In this document: positions 49,029-60,968 of the stretch, in pieces
Numbering within the stretch: the first letter of the stretch is position 1
How the letters are laid out: each line of letters opens with the position of its first letter
Origin: Paraspadella gotoi
Lineage: Eukaryota > Chaetognatha
Reading direction: 5' to 3'
DNA: 64,000 nucleotides
NCBI GenBank assembly: GCA_051294375.1
Contig: CM119267.1
Span: 24,172,111-24,236,110 of the forward strand
Program-made: the position numbers and the translations under genes
The notes under the pieces: generated by a model
Told to the model about the DNA's origin: nothing
The model's input: only the letters and a program-made list of their open reading frames with translations
The model's database searches: none

Positions 49029-50705
49029 TTACCTCGACCTCTCTTTGGCCACTTGGCCTTTTTCCAAATCGGCGAAGCTGAACATCGCGCTGGACGAAGA
49101 TGGTTCCTTAGAGTCGTCGTCGTCATCGTCGTCGTCGTCGGCGTCTTCGTCGACGGAAGCTGCGGGGATCAGATGGGTGCTTGATTGATCGTTATCATGC
49201 TTGATTGCTCGATATCTTGCTTGATTGCTCGTTATCTTGCTTGATTGGGAGCTGCATCTTTATTAGTTTTCACCATTCTTTTATTTTTATTTAATATTTT
49301 TTTCGTATCTCTCCCGCGGTCATTTTTTCACTAATTAATTAATCAACTAATTAATTAATATATTCGTATGACCATTTTTTTGTTTCTTCTAATCTAATCA
49401 TTATTTCACTTCTTTATTAATTCATTCATTCGGTCATTAATTTATTCAATCATTCATTCATTTTTCTCCATCCCATCCCATTCCATTCATTCCAGTCCAT
49501 TCAATGCATTCCATTCCATTCTATTCCATCCCATTCCATTCCATTCCATACCATTNNNNNNNNNNNNNNNNNNNNNNNNNNNNNNNNNNNNNNNNNNNNN
49601 NNNNNNNNNNNNNNNNNNNNNNNNNNNNNNNNNNNNNNNNNNNNNNNNNNNNNNNNNNNNNNNNNNNNNNNNNNNNNNNNNNNNNNNNNNNNNNNNNNNN
49701 NNNNNNNNNNNNNNNNNNNNNNNNNNNNNNNNNNNNNNNNNNNNNNNNNNNNNNNNNNNNNNNNNNNNNNNNNNNNNNNNNNNNNNNNNNNNNNNNNNNN
49801 NNNNNNNNNNNNNNNNNNNNNNNNNNNNNNNNNNNNNNNNNNNNNTTCCATTCCACTCACCGTCCACTCTGCGATATTCTCCTCTTCCATCATCGACTCT
49901 GTTTTCGTTTCTGTTTCTCTTTTCGTCTTCGTCGTCGTCGTCGTCGTTTCGTCGTCGTCGTCGTCGTCGTCGTCGCCATCGATTCCCGAGCAAATTGTTT
50001 ACGTTTCTGTTGATGACGTCGACGTCGTCGTTGACGTTGGCGTCGGCGTCGTCGGCGTCGGACTGACGAGGGGGGGGGAGACAAAAGAGCATCCATCCGA
50101 TTAAATCTCATTTTTTGGTTAAATGTCTAGTGTAGGGGATAGATTCTTAGAATAATGGATGGAATTAATCAATCTTAGTAAATAATTTCAAGTCCCCTTG
50201 ATTTATTTGGGCTGAAAAATCCTGTTTAATCATCAAAGTTTATATCTTAGTCTGTAATACAGAATGTATCGACTTCTTGGCGAACTCTGACTTTGTTTAG
50301 ATGCAGATTTAAAGCTTCATTACAAACGGGAGTGGTCCGTTTTTTCGGCAAAATTGCTTATCGCATATCAGGTGACCATATAAATACGAAATAAAGCCTC
50401 ATTTTGGCAATCCAGTCTCACCTTTAATCCAGTCTCACCTTTAATCCAGTCTCACCTTTAATCCAGTCTCACCTTTAATCCAGTCTCACCTTTAATTCAG
50501 TCTCACCTTTAATCCAGTCTCACCTTTAATTCAGTCTCACCTTTAATCCAGTCTCACCTTTAATCCCCTTGGACCGAAGACTGCGTAGATGATGACGGCG
50601 ATGGCGAAGACGATGACGATGCTGGCAGCGATGGAAACGAGGCAGGTGGCGCCACAAGCGGGGAGATCTTCTGAGAGAGAGGAGAGAGTGAGCGAGAGAG
50701 GGGAG

Positions 50706-50778
<73 letters not shown>

Positions 50779-50926
50779 GAGAGAGAGAGGAGAGAAGAAA
50801 GAAAGGCAGAGGGAGAAAGGAGAGACAGAGAAAAAAAGTAAGTTGAAAACATATATTAGTAAATATAAATATTAAACAAAGATGAAAGGTGAAAAAAAGA
50901 GAGATAGTAAGAATGGAGAAAAGAAA

Positions 50927-51005
<79 letters not shown>

Positions 51006-52240
51006 TCAGTCTGTCTCTCTCTCACCGTTTCCCTTATCGCTCTCTGGAATCGCCTCTTCGCTGCCAGCGCTGACGCTTCTGAATACGCTGCTGCTGCTCC
51101 GCGGCGTATTGTCGACCAAGACCTGGCTGCCCGCCATGCAGCCGACGCCGCCCTCGCCGCTCCACTTGTAAGAGGGCGGATCGTCGAGGAGAAGTGAAGG
51201 GGAGGAGTCGGCCTGGCCGGACGCGATGGAGCTGGATTGAGAGGGGATCGAGGGAAGGGGATCGAGGGAAGGGGATCCAGGGAAGGGGATCCAGGGATGG
51301 GGATCGAAAGATCGTAATGAAAATTGGGATCGAAATGAAAATTTGTATTGGGGATCGAAGTGAGAAACTAACTGGGGATCGAAGAGATGTTGGGGGATCA
51401 AAATGGGAATCGAACCGGGGATAGATTTGGGGATCCTTTTGTTAGGTTTGATTTGATTTCGAATGTGGAATGGAATTAACTAAAGTAAATTGATTTTATT
51501 TAAATTCGAAATAAAAGGGAATCAATACGTGAACTTTTGATCAAAATTTGTTCAAAATACGATTTAAGATCACGATGGTAATTTTCTTGTATAACTAAAA
51601 AAAATTTGAAGGATCAATTAAAAGATTTAAGTAAAGATCAAAATAAGTTTTTAATCCAAATAGTAATTAGCTGAAATAATGCATATAAATGGATCCCCAT
51701 TTAGGAGAAAATTGTATTAATAAATAAATTAAATAAATAAATAAATAAATAAAATAAATAAATAAATAAATAAATATATAAATAAATAAATAAATAAATA
51801 TATTAAATTAAGTTAAATAAAAAACTTTTGGAAAAAAAAAGTATTGCAAAATTAGCACAAATGAGCAAACGTGCATGAAAAACGTCGACACCAACCAGTT
51901 GATTTCAATTACAATCAACCAAATCAACTACAGTCAAATCAATCAATCACTCAACTCTTCGTTCACTGATTCGTCGTTTATCCACAGTCGAGGTCGCGCG
52001 ATCGAACCCACGAAGTAATTGTCTTTCGTTGTTGGATTTCCTAACACGATCGTCGGTTCCTTGACGGGGCTTCCTCTCGCCTGGAATGATCGATTGATTG
52101 ATTTTTTGATTGATTGATTGATTGATTGTGAAAAGAGATCTCTCCATCTTTATTTTCTCTAGCCTACCTTCTCATCTCTTCTACTTTTGTTCCCCCCATT
52201 CTTTTCTCTCGCTCTCCTCTCCTCTCTCTCTCTCTCTCCT

Positions 52241-52280
<40 letters not shown>

Positions 52281-52438
52281 CTTTGGAACGGAATCGTCTG
52301 ATTGTAAGTCAACTGTTCCGACTTGAATGACAACAGTCGCGTTTCCTTTTCTCGGAATTCGGAAATCGACGCCGAAAAGTCGGGGTTCGAGTCCAACCAC
52401 CCGGGAAGAAGTCTTGGGTGGAGGACGGCTCGAGGCTT

Positions 52439-52474
<36 letters not shown>

Positions 52475-52477
52475 AGA

Positions 52478-52532
<55 letters not shown>

Positions 52533-52600
52533 GAGGAGGTGAAGAGAAATAAGAAAGAAGTAGGGAAAGCTAAATTTGTTACCTCTCAATGAAGAGTTAT

Positions 52601-52637
<37 letters not shown>

Positions 52638-53646
52638 CCAACCTTTCTCCGCGAGCGCTAATTCGGATCGGTTGAACTTGAATGTGAATTGAAGGATCGA
52701 TGACCATTAAAAGTGGAAAGGATTCGTCGTATTGTTGACCTGAAGGAGGAGGAGGAGGAGGAGGAAGAGAAGGAAGCCAAGTAGAAAAAGAGAAAAGAGA
52801 ATAAGAGGAGAATAGATGTAATGCAAGGAAGAAGCGACATAAATAAAGAGCAGAAATATTACGGATCCCTGATCTGATATTTAAACGACCAAATCTTCAC
52901 AAAAAAAACTTGACATGACATAATTTGACGTCATAAGACACGAATGGTTCCAACATGACACGACAAGGCTATAACCTTAATAAATAAACATATTCGAAAA
53001 ATATAACTTCTAAGAAAATCGCAATAAAAAGATCTGAAAATAATTTAAACTGCTGCAAAATGGAAATGAGATTTAAGAGATTTGAGAGTTTAATCTCATT
53101 GACCTTCTTTCCTGTTAGACTTGACGCTGACCGCCGCCCGAAAATTGAACGACTTCAACTTTTGTCCTTTTGTTAATCGAGCCGAGTCGCGCGGTTTCGC
53201 CGTCAGTTTCGCGTCGGCGCCAGAGAAGTCGAACCTGCAGGAGTCACTGGAGGATGCTGGAGTGAGAGATGGGATGGGGGGATGTGTCTCTGTTTCTCTC
53301 TCTCTTTCTCTCCCTCTCTCTCTCTGCCTGTTTGTCTTTCTTTCTACCTATCTTTTGGCCTGTCTGTCTGTCTGTTTGAATTTAAATACGCCCGGGTGCA
53401 GTCGGTTTTATACTCTCTCTCTTTCTCTCTGACTGTTTGTCTTTCTGTCGGTCTGTATTTTGGCCAGTCTGTTTGAATTTAAATGCGCCCAGTCGGTTTT
53501 ATATTCAATGTATCTCTTTCTAAAACAACAACAACAATAACGACAACAACAGAAACAACAACAACAACAACAACAACCAGACCTCTCTCCCAACTCGTGA
53601 ACACAATGACGCAACGAAGAATGAGTCTCCAAAGTTCGGATCCCAT
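49029..53646 (-). CDS. Gene D: complete N-A-B-C-D transmembrane protein
   Basis: Nine exons: 53646-53583, 53256-53104, 52739-52643, 52435-52281, 52080-51956, 51231-51026, 50670-50558, 50062-49861 and 49159-49029; about 415 residues. Signal peptide MGSELWRLILRCVIVFTSWE; module N from SCRFDF; A with IQVQPIRISARG; B with FFPG and ATVVIQVG; C with FVGSIARPRLWIND; D with LLLDDPPSYKWSGEGGVGC; CGATC and a helix (LVSIAASIVIVFAIAVIIYAV); then a tail with Asp/Asn, nine Arg, and acidic runs ending VAKERSR. Exon B lacks one G in CCCGGG and one G in AAAAGG; adding both restores the frame, the FPGWL motif and phase 0. The B donor is AAG|GC. A 17-bp repeat multiplies the donor of the helix exon. It is the clearest example of the family. 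Confidence 0.75.
49440..49860. repeat. (ATTCC)n satellite containing an assembly gap
   Basis: ATTCC/TTCCA pentamers on both sides of 290 Ns (49556-49845), in the last intron of gene D. The gap is most likely more of the same repeat. Confidence 0.85.
50409..50565 (-). repeat. 17-bp tandem repeat of a 5' splice site
   Basis: Nine copies of a 17-base unit; on the minus strand each reads GGATTAAAGGTGAGACT or nearly so. The first copy in transcript order is the real exon end and donor (GGATTAAAG|GTGAGACT) of the gene D helix exon. Confidence 0.9.
50930..51004. repeat. (AAAG)n microsatellite
   Basis: About 18 perfect tetramers in the gene D intron between module D and the helix exon. (GA)n at 50698-50790 lies at its other end. 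Confidence 0.9.
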
Positions 53647-54285
53647 TACGTCATCGCGGCGACCAAAGACGACGACGACGACGACGATGACGACGATGAG
53701 AACGACGACGACGACATTGAAGACAAAGGCCGATGCAAACTAATTTCTATTCGGAATTCCATCGCGGTAAACGCTCGATCTATCGCATTAAAACCTCCTC
53801 GATTTTTTACGATTTTTTTTTTTCGTTTCGTTCTCACTCGACAGATGGAAACCTCGTGCAGCGTTGCCTCTGGAGTTGCCTTTTGTTCGAGCCGAAGTTT
53901 TGAAATGAATTTTGTCTTTTAGTACTATGATTATGATTCCGTTTGATGTTTTCAGATGGCAGGATAGTCTAAGCGAAGGAGAGCCTTTCTAAAAAAAAAA
54001 AACATTCCACTAATTTTTTGCATAATTTGCTTTAAATAAGTTGAATATTTTTCAAATACTGATTTCTGAAGTTCATAACAAAATGGCGGGAAATACTAAG
54101 CCTTTCTTAAAAAGAAAATAAAAAACAAAAGATATAATTATCAAAATTCATTTTAATAAAATTGAATTTAATTAAAATACATAATTATTTCGTGATGTTC
54201 ATAACAAAAAATAAAGCACAAACTTCGTAATAAAATGGAAGATGCCTTTTGAAAACTCAATGTTCCCTTAAACTATCTTCATTTC

Positions 54286-56749
54286 TCAAAGATCTCTCCT
54301 GTCATTCCCCCTTCCTCCTCCTCCTCCTCCTCCTCCTCCTCCCCCTCTCCCCAACACCTCCATCGTCTTCCTCACCGCCTCCTTCCACGCCTCCTTCGCC
54401 ATCCTTCCTTCCCGCGTATCCTCTCCCTTCTCCTCCTCTTCTTCTTCTATCTCCTTCTCTATCTTCTTCCACATCCTCCTATCTTCCTCTTCCTCTTTCC
54501 TCCTTCTCAATTCCTCTTCCTTCTCCTCGGCGACGATGCGACGCCAAACGACGATGGCGAGGCTGCGTCGATTCAACTCGCGGAGGCGATCGAAATTTCG
54601 GCGGCAGGGGGCGCCGCAAAAGGTGAGTTCGTCTCCGGCTTGAGTTTCGTAGGAAGGAGTTTCGTAAGAAGGAAATGGGAGAAGTTGGTAAGTTTTGGAA
54701 AGTCAGCGATGGAATTCCGTTAAGGTGAGTTTGGAGACTCGATGTTAGGATTTGAAAGTCAGTTGTCGTGTCATGCATACTGGGAGATCCAGCTCTTTTC
54801 GGAATGTTAAAAAATTCATTTGGATGGGTAAATATTGATATAATTGAATAAAATTTGGTATAAAATTACAAAAATTTTAAAGACAGGGCATTCTATAAAA
54901 AAAATCTACCCTCAACTTGCGAAATTGTTTAATTAATAGCAAGCCTGCTGCGAGGGGGAGTCGGCTTTGGCTTACAGGGGGCATACAAATTTTGTGTAAA
55001 TGTTTTGTTGCTTCATTTTAAAATCCCTCTCTTTCAATAACGGATCTTAACTTTTGTCTAACTTCTTTCCTCAACCCTCACCCTTAGTCACTCACCTTGA
55101 CGAACCTTCGGCCGCTCCTCATCCTCATCCTCCTCCTTCTCCTCTCCCTCCTCCGCCATCTCGACGCATCTCACGCCGGAAGCGCTTCCGGTGACGTAGG
55201 AAGCGGGATCGTCGAGAAGAAGACGATCTTCGTGGGCGGACGTCGAGTTGGCGATGATGTCTCTGGGTTTTATTAGGGTGGAGTTAAAGGAAGTAACGAG
55301 ATTAGGCGACACTATTATTCAAAAACGCACCATTTCTGTTCCTTGAAGATTAAACCCTTATCTTGTACCTAATCCTCAACTTAATCTCTAACCCTAATCC
55401 TTTATCCAACCCTAATCATTAACGCTACTCAGTACTCACTAACCCCATAATCCATAAGGGTAATCTTTAACCTCATACCCTAACTCTAAACTCTAATCTC
55501 TTAATCTCATCCCTAACTAAATCTCTAACTCTAATCCCTAACTCTAAACTTTAATCTCTTAATCTCATCCCTGACAAAATCTCTAACTCTAATCCTTAAC
55601 TCTAAACTCTAATCTCTTAATCTCATCCCTGTTAAAATCTCTAACTCTAATCCTTAACTCTAAAATCTAATCTCTTAATCTCATCCCTGACAAAATCTCT
55701 AACTCTAATCCCTAACTCTAAACTCTAATCTCTTAATCTCATCCCTGACAAAATCTCTAACTCTAATCCCTAACTCTAAACACTAATCTCTTAATCTCAT
55801 CCCTGATCAAATCTCTAACTGTAATCCCAAACTTAATCCTGAAACAGATATTCCATTCCCCCTAGGTCTAAGCTCTGATGAAAAAAGCCAGAGGTTTTTT
55901 TAATATATTCTTATTCTTGCCAATGTAGAATGATGGCAATATTGCTATTGTTAAGTTTCAAAAAAATCCTACCATAAATATAGAAAATATTAACCAAAAT
56001 CTTCGGAAAATCCACCCCTTCTTTGGAAGATTTTTGCCATAGAAGATTTTTCCCGAATCTGACTCCCGGTTGAAAACTCTGAGAATTCCGATTGTTAGCT
56101 CCTCTTTTACTTTTACTTTAAATAAAAATTTTATCAAAATGGACTAATTCACTTTACCATGATTGTATCATATTAAAATAACCAAATAAAGTATAAAGAA
56201 AAATTTTGAGAGCCCTACAGACACTTAGCCAGAGGATTCCTGAGTTTGACGTCATTTGTTGAACAGGAACATACCTCAGTCACGTTTATATCGTTTTCAA
56301 GGAAAAAAATCCCTTTCATTTTTATATAAAATCATAGATGGAAAATTTTTCCGTCCAGAAGCAGTCTATTTGTTCTGGTTTGTTTGATATCAAGATGTTG
56401 ATGATTTGACAAGAGAAAAAAAATGAGAGCCCTTCAGATACAACAGGACTGGAATCAAGTATTTTTACATCGATTTTTTACCAGAATTTTTCCCAGGAAC
56501 GTTTATATTGTTTGGTAGTCAGATTTGAACAAAAATCTCCATTGAAAATATCTTCCCCGATCTCTAAGAGCGACGTCGGCTTCTATTCCCCCTTTTTTTT
56601 AACCAACGCCACGACCACAACCGCGGCCTAAAACCACAACCGACTCGTGGGCAAGTCCGTTGGCGTTGACCCACAACTGAAGTCTTGAGGCGGAGCCTTT
56701 AAAGGAAGAGGTTCCCTCGTAGAGTTTGTAACCGATCTCTGAGAGAGAG

Positions 56750-56792
<43 letters not shown>

Positions 56793-59043
56793 CCATCATC
56801 CACTTATTTCATTTAACAAACTTTGATCCATTCAGTCATGTGAATATGAATATGAATTCTATAACATATTGTATTTTGATGCTAGTGCGGAGTACAATAA
56901 GTTTTCCCCGATCTAATACTTAAGGGAGTGGTCTTTTCATACAATTGAAACATTCTTTGAAATATTTTCCACTTCATTGATAGGGAAGCCAGGTACTCTG
57001 GGAGTGAATAAACGGGACTGTGAGAGAGTCTTGATTGAAAGCTTGCAGGGACCTGCTATGTAATTATCTTGTAAGAGTGATGGAGGCCTTAAACCACCAA
57101 AGCCTGTCCAAAGTCAGGGGCAAGATAGCTTATTTATTAAATGAATGGATAATTTTTATATTGGTTGTACCAATTTCATATATATTATATAACCTATTAC
57201 TAATTTTATAAACCTTCTGGCCGCGCGGGTCGATTTCCCATTTGAAAAAAAGGCCGCCAGATGTCTATCTCATGTTGAGGACCCTGTCAGGAAAAAAATA
57301 TACAAATAAATCGTTGTTCAACTAATTCAAATTTTGCCTCTAATAACCTTATGTTTTTGGTCAATATTTTTTGCGGCCATTTTTACCATTTCTTATTTGT
57401 TAACATCGACAAAGTTAATAACGAAACAGGTCCGTCCATTCAATATTTTAGTATAAAATATAGCGAAATAAGTCAATTTGTATTTATCATACCACGACAT
57501 TTACAAAGAAACAAAACAAAATAGCGATAAAAAATATGAAAAAATAAAACAAAAACAAACCGAACAGAAAACTGGAAACCTTTGGGTCGAGATAAGCGGG
57601 CCCGCTGTAGGTCCTCGTCTCCCCGACCCAAATTTCTAGGTTTACTGTAGACGAATCGAGACGACGCAAGTTGATGTTGAGGAATGATGGAGACAGAGTC
57701 ATCCATCCGGGGAAACGGTCGTCCTCGATTGGAGACAGAGACCGGAGAAGCCTGACAAGAGAGAGAGAGAGACAGAGAGAGAGAGATATAGGGAGTTCGA
57801 GGGAAAGGGTACAGTAGCATCCTTCTAGAATTTCTGAGACGGCAACCTCTGTAACTAGGACGGTCTCGCTTTGCCAAAGCAGAGGGAAGTCGTTAGGACT
57901 GTGGATGGATGGTGTGTTCTCCCTCTGAACCAATGGATTTGGCTGAAAGATGGTGGACGTGAGACGGTGTGAATATACCGCCACAGGTCCTTAATTTTAT
58001 AATATGAAGCCTTCTGTATTTATCTCAAGTCTCGCCAAATTACGACTCAGAGACCAACAAGATAACCAGAAGACGATTTGGCTGAACGCATGAATTTTTT
58101 GTTTCCCCCAAAAAATTTATATAATTTAATTTGACCTAAATTGTTTTGAAAATCATTTGGCCGAGTGCTTAGCGCGCCGGATTTCAACGTTACGAAGAGG
58201 TTTCGGGTTCAAATCTGGCTTAAGTTTCTTTTTACCATAAGTTCTGATGTCCCAAAATTGGTCGTCGAGCAATTGCTTACCGAAGACAATAGCTCTCGGT
58301 CAAATTATCATTTGTACTTGAGTTACAGAGCTTGCCGTCTCAGAAATTCTAGATGGATGCTACTGTAGAAGAGAGAGATATATATATATATATATATATG
58401 AAATTGGTACAACCAATATAAAAATTATCTATTCATTTAATAAATAAGCTATCTTGTCCCCGACTTTGGACAGGCCTTGGTGGTTTAAGGCCTCCATCAC
58501 ACTTACAAGATAATAACATAGCAAGTTTCTGCAAGCTTTCAATCAAGACTCTCTCACAGTAAGAGATGATTATTTAATTTGATCTAAAATTAAATTTAAT
58601 TTCTCAATCTCATTTACATATTGTAGTATTAAATCTGTATCTATTTTCATTTTGGATATAATATAAGTTTTGTAGAGAGTGAGACAGAGAGAGAGAGAGA
58701 GAGAGAGAGATGTCTAGAATGCACTAGATTCTCACCGTCTTCCTAAAAGAAGAATTCTCAGAGGCTGAACTCTGACGAGGACGTGGGCGACCGGGGAGCT
58801 GCTCTCCAGCATCGCGAAGAAGGGAAGGGATTCGCGGAAAGGCTCTGTCGAGGGTTATGGGGGGATCCAAGGGGGGTTGGGGTATCAAAGGGAATTGAGA
58901 GATTAGTTATTCGAGGATTAGTTATAATGACTTAATTTTAAAGACATTGTAAAAATGTAAGATTTAAAAAAAAGATTATGTCAGAGAGAGATTATTATCG
59001 CCAATAAAATTGTTGAGAAATTCCATTGCTGGCTAAAAAAAAT

Positions 59044-59088
<45 letters not shown>

Positions 59089-59512
59089 ACCTCCCTCGAC
59101 TCTGGGAGAATCAACGGACAACTTGACCCAAAGGTTGAGCGTCTCCAGCTCTGACTGCACCGATTGCATCAATGACTGCATCGCTCGCGGACGTGCGAAC
59201 AGCGTCAGGGATTCCGTGGAGCCAAGGCTGAAGTTGCAGGTGGCGGCCGAGGCTGAGGAAGAAGAGGAGGAGGAGGAGGAAGAGGAGGAGGATGAAACCA
59301 AAGGAGGAGAGGAGGAGAGAGGGGAATCAAAGAAATTAGGATATGGGGAAAATTATGAAAAATGGAAAGTTAGTAAATTAAAGAAAGGACAGGAAAATGA
59401 CTTAAGAAGTTAATATTTGTTGTATTTGCAATATGTTTTTAATTTATTTTTGTTTACCTTTTAAAATTTCTCTGCCAGACATAAAGAGGAGAAAAAGGAG
59501 GAAAGATAACAT
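54286..59512 (-). CDS. Gene E: family member without an evident transmembrane helix
   Basis: Seven exons: 59512-59458, 59252-59091, 58844-58736, 57751-57580, 56736-56645, 55262-55096 and 54638-54286; 369 residues, frame intact. Signal peptide MLSFLLFLLFMSG; N from TCNFSLG; A with VRVQPLRILLLG; B with DRFPGWM and VNLEIWVG; C with FKGSASRLQLWVNA; D with DRLLLDDPASY...VRC and an acidic end. The last exon has FCGAPC at the place of the C-x-x-x-C motif, but the next residues (RRNFDRLRELNRRSLAIVVW) are charged. A coiled-coil-like K/E-rich tail ending in Gly follows. It may be secreted, or a frameshift or a missed exon may hide the helix. The last exon's acceptor is the least sure part; a good plus-strand donor-like site overlaps it. 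Confidence 0.68.
55330..55850. repeat. 58-bp tandem repeat of CTAAC/CTAATC type
   Basis: About five units of some 58 bp share TCTTAATCTCATCCCTGACA, AAATCTCTAACTCTAATCCC and TAACTCTAAACTCTAA. It lies in the gene E intron between modules C and D and is built from telomere-like pieces. Confidence 0.8.
56927..57181 (+). repeat. Dispersed SINE/MITE-like element, most complete copy
   Basis: About 255 bases: AAGGGAGTGGTCTTTTCATA at one end, GGGACTGTGAGAGAGTCTTG in the middle and TATTGGTTGTACCAATTTCA at the other. TTGGTACAACC/GGTTGTACCAA at the right end is self-complementary. There is no coding frame. At least seven other copies lie in the window. It is in the gene E B-C intron. Confidence 0.8.
58153..58230 (+). 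other. tRNA-like sequence, probably SINE head or tRNA pseudogene
   Basis: TGGCCGAGTGCTTAGCGCGC resembles the A box and D arm of a class II tRNA (Ser/Leu). GGGTTCAAATCTGG resembles the B box and T arm 35 bases on. The acceptor stem does not pair well, so I do not call a functional tRNA. Confidence 0.4.
58398..58562 (-). repeat. Dispersed SINE/MITE-like element, reversed copy
   Basis: AAATTGGTACAACCAATATA, AAGCTATCTTGTCCCCGACT and TTTCAATCAAGACTCTCTCA, reversed relative to the full copy, next to (TA)n at 58378-58398. Confidence 0.8.
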
Positions 59513-59719
59513 CGTAGCCTTGAATAGAAACTCTAATTCGCCGCTGACGAACACAACGTAAAAATTTTAACGTCGAACGGCGGTATCGATTCATTTTAAA
59601 GACTCGATTTTCTTTCGATCCTCAACGCGATTCACATCATCGATCCGAATTCACTGGACGCGAGAAAATTTTACTCAAATTAGAAAAAGAAATTACAACA
59701 TCTCTATAACTTATTTATA

Positions 59720-59790
59720 GGTCCCACCGGGATTCGAACTCGGATTACAGGATTCAAAGTCCTGCGTGCTAACCATTACACCATGGAACC
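59720..59790 (-). tRNA. tRNA-Gln (TTG anticodon)
   Basis: The 71-base minus-strand sequence starts GGTTCCATGGTGTAATGG and ends CGGTGGGACC. The 7-bp acceptor stem pairs (one G-T), the D arm has TGGTGTAATGGTTAGCAC, and the anticodon loop is CTTTGAA, giving TTG for CAA. The T arm has GAGTTCGAATCCC. It is close to animal tRNA-Gln-TTG as I know it. It has no intron. It lies about 200 bases upstream of gene E on the same strand. Confidence 0.93.
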
Positions 59791-60070
59791 ATGATTCTTA
59801 AGTTATTTGCGACCATTTTAATTAAAATATTTTTTTTTCTCTTTATCAAATCAAAACAAAATTCAAAGAGGAAAAACTCAAAATTTAAAAAAAATTCGAA
59901 ATCAAATTTTTCGAATAAAAATCTTGTGATCTTTTGTTGAGACGATGAGGACAGAGTGAGCGGGGCCAATACTGCTTGGGCATCCGGCATCCGGCATCGC
60001 TTTACATTCTCTTAAGAATCCTGAAAAAGTTAAGCTCTTCCTTAAATAATCGACGACGACGACGACGACG

Positions 60071-60080
60071 NNNNNNNNNN
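60071..60080. other. Ten-base assembly gap in a (CGA)n run
   Basis: Ten Ns inside a CGACGACG trinucleotide repeat. Its size is likely arbitrary. Confidence 0.95.
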
Positions 60081-60175
60081 CGACGACGACGACGACGTTG
60101 ACCTCAGTCAAGACTTACAATTTTCGATGGTGGATGTGCTGAGAGTCAAACTGGATTTTCTGCCGTCTGTAAATA

Positions 60176-60221
60176 AATAATTAATTAATTAATTAAATAA
60201 ATAAATAAATAAATAAAATAA

Positions 60222-60300
<79 letters not shown>

Positions 60301-60309
60301 AATAACAAT

Positions 60310-60341
<32 letters not shown>
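60176..60341. repeat. (AAAT)n then (AATC)n microsatellites
   Basis: AAATAAAT tetramers to about 60302, then CAATCAAT tetramers up to the stop codon of gene F. Confidence 0.9.
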
Positions 60342-60347
<6 letters not shown>

Positions 60348-60936
60348 CCTGCACTCTCCCTCACCAATCCACGCCGGCGGTTGCCGCGTCGCCGCCGCCG
60401 CCACCGCCACCGCCATCGCCTCGGGGGAGATTTCTCCGGTGCCTGGCGCCGCCCTCGCGGGTCTCGGCTCCTTTTTCCGACGCCGCGGCGCCCTCTCCCG
60501 CCAGTCCATCGCCGCGAGGGACGACGTCACCGACCTGGCTCGTCCCGGCGCCGGAATAGAGGACGCCGTTCTCTTCGGCGATACCGTCGACGACCCGCGC
60601 GACGCCGTTCGCCTCAAAGCGGCTCGCTCGACGGCGCCGGCCGAACTCCGGCGTCGCGGTGGATCGACGCCGGAACGTCGGCCGTCGTCGCCGATACCGA
60701 AGAGAGTTACGCCGGAGACGGCGTCGCACGAGTCGACATTTCGACGCCACAATTGACCCTCGACGACTGAATCGACTGAAGGGGGCCGGAGAACATTATT
60801 ATCGGCTCGATTTTCGTCGCCGGTTCCATCTTGGCGTTGGACGGCGTTTTTTGCGTCGCTCAGACGTTGGTAGGCGGGGCCTCTGTTCAGGTTTACGTTT
60901 TTTCGACCGGTGACGACAGCTTTGCCGCCGCTGCTG

Positions 60937-60968
<32 letters not shown>

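Noticed and set aside
49487-49860. Trp/Asn/Gly/Met-Glu repeat protein end
   Set aside because: It is the (ATTCC)n satellite read through an N gap; gene D has a clean donor at 49861 and a last exon at 49159 in the right phase.
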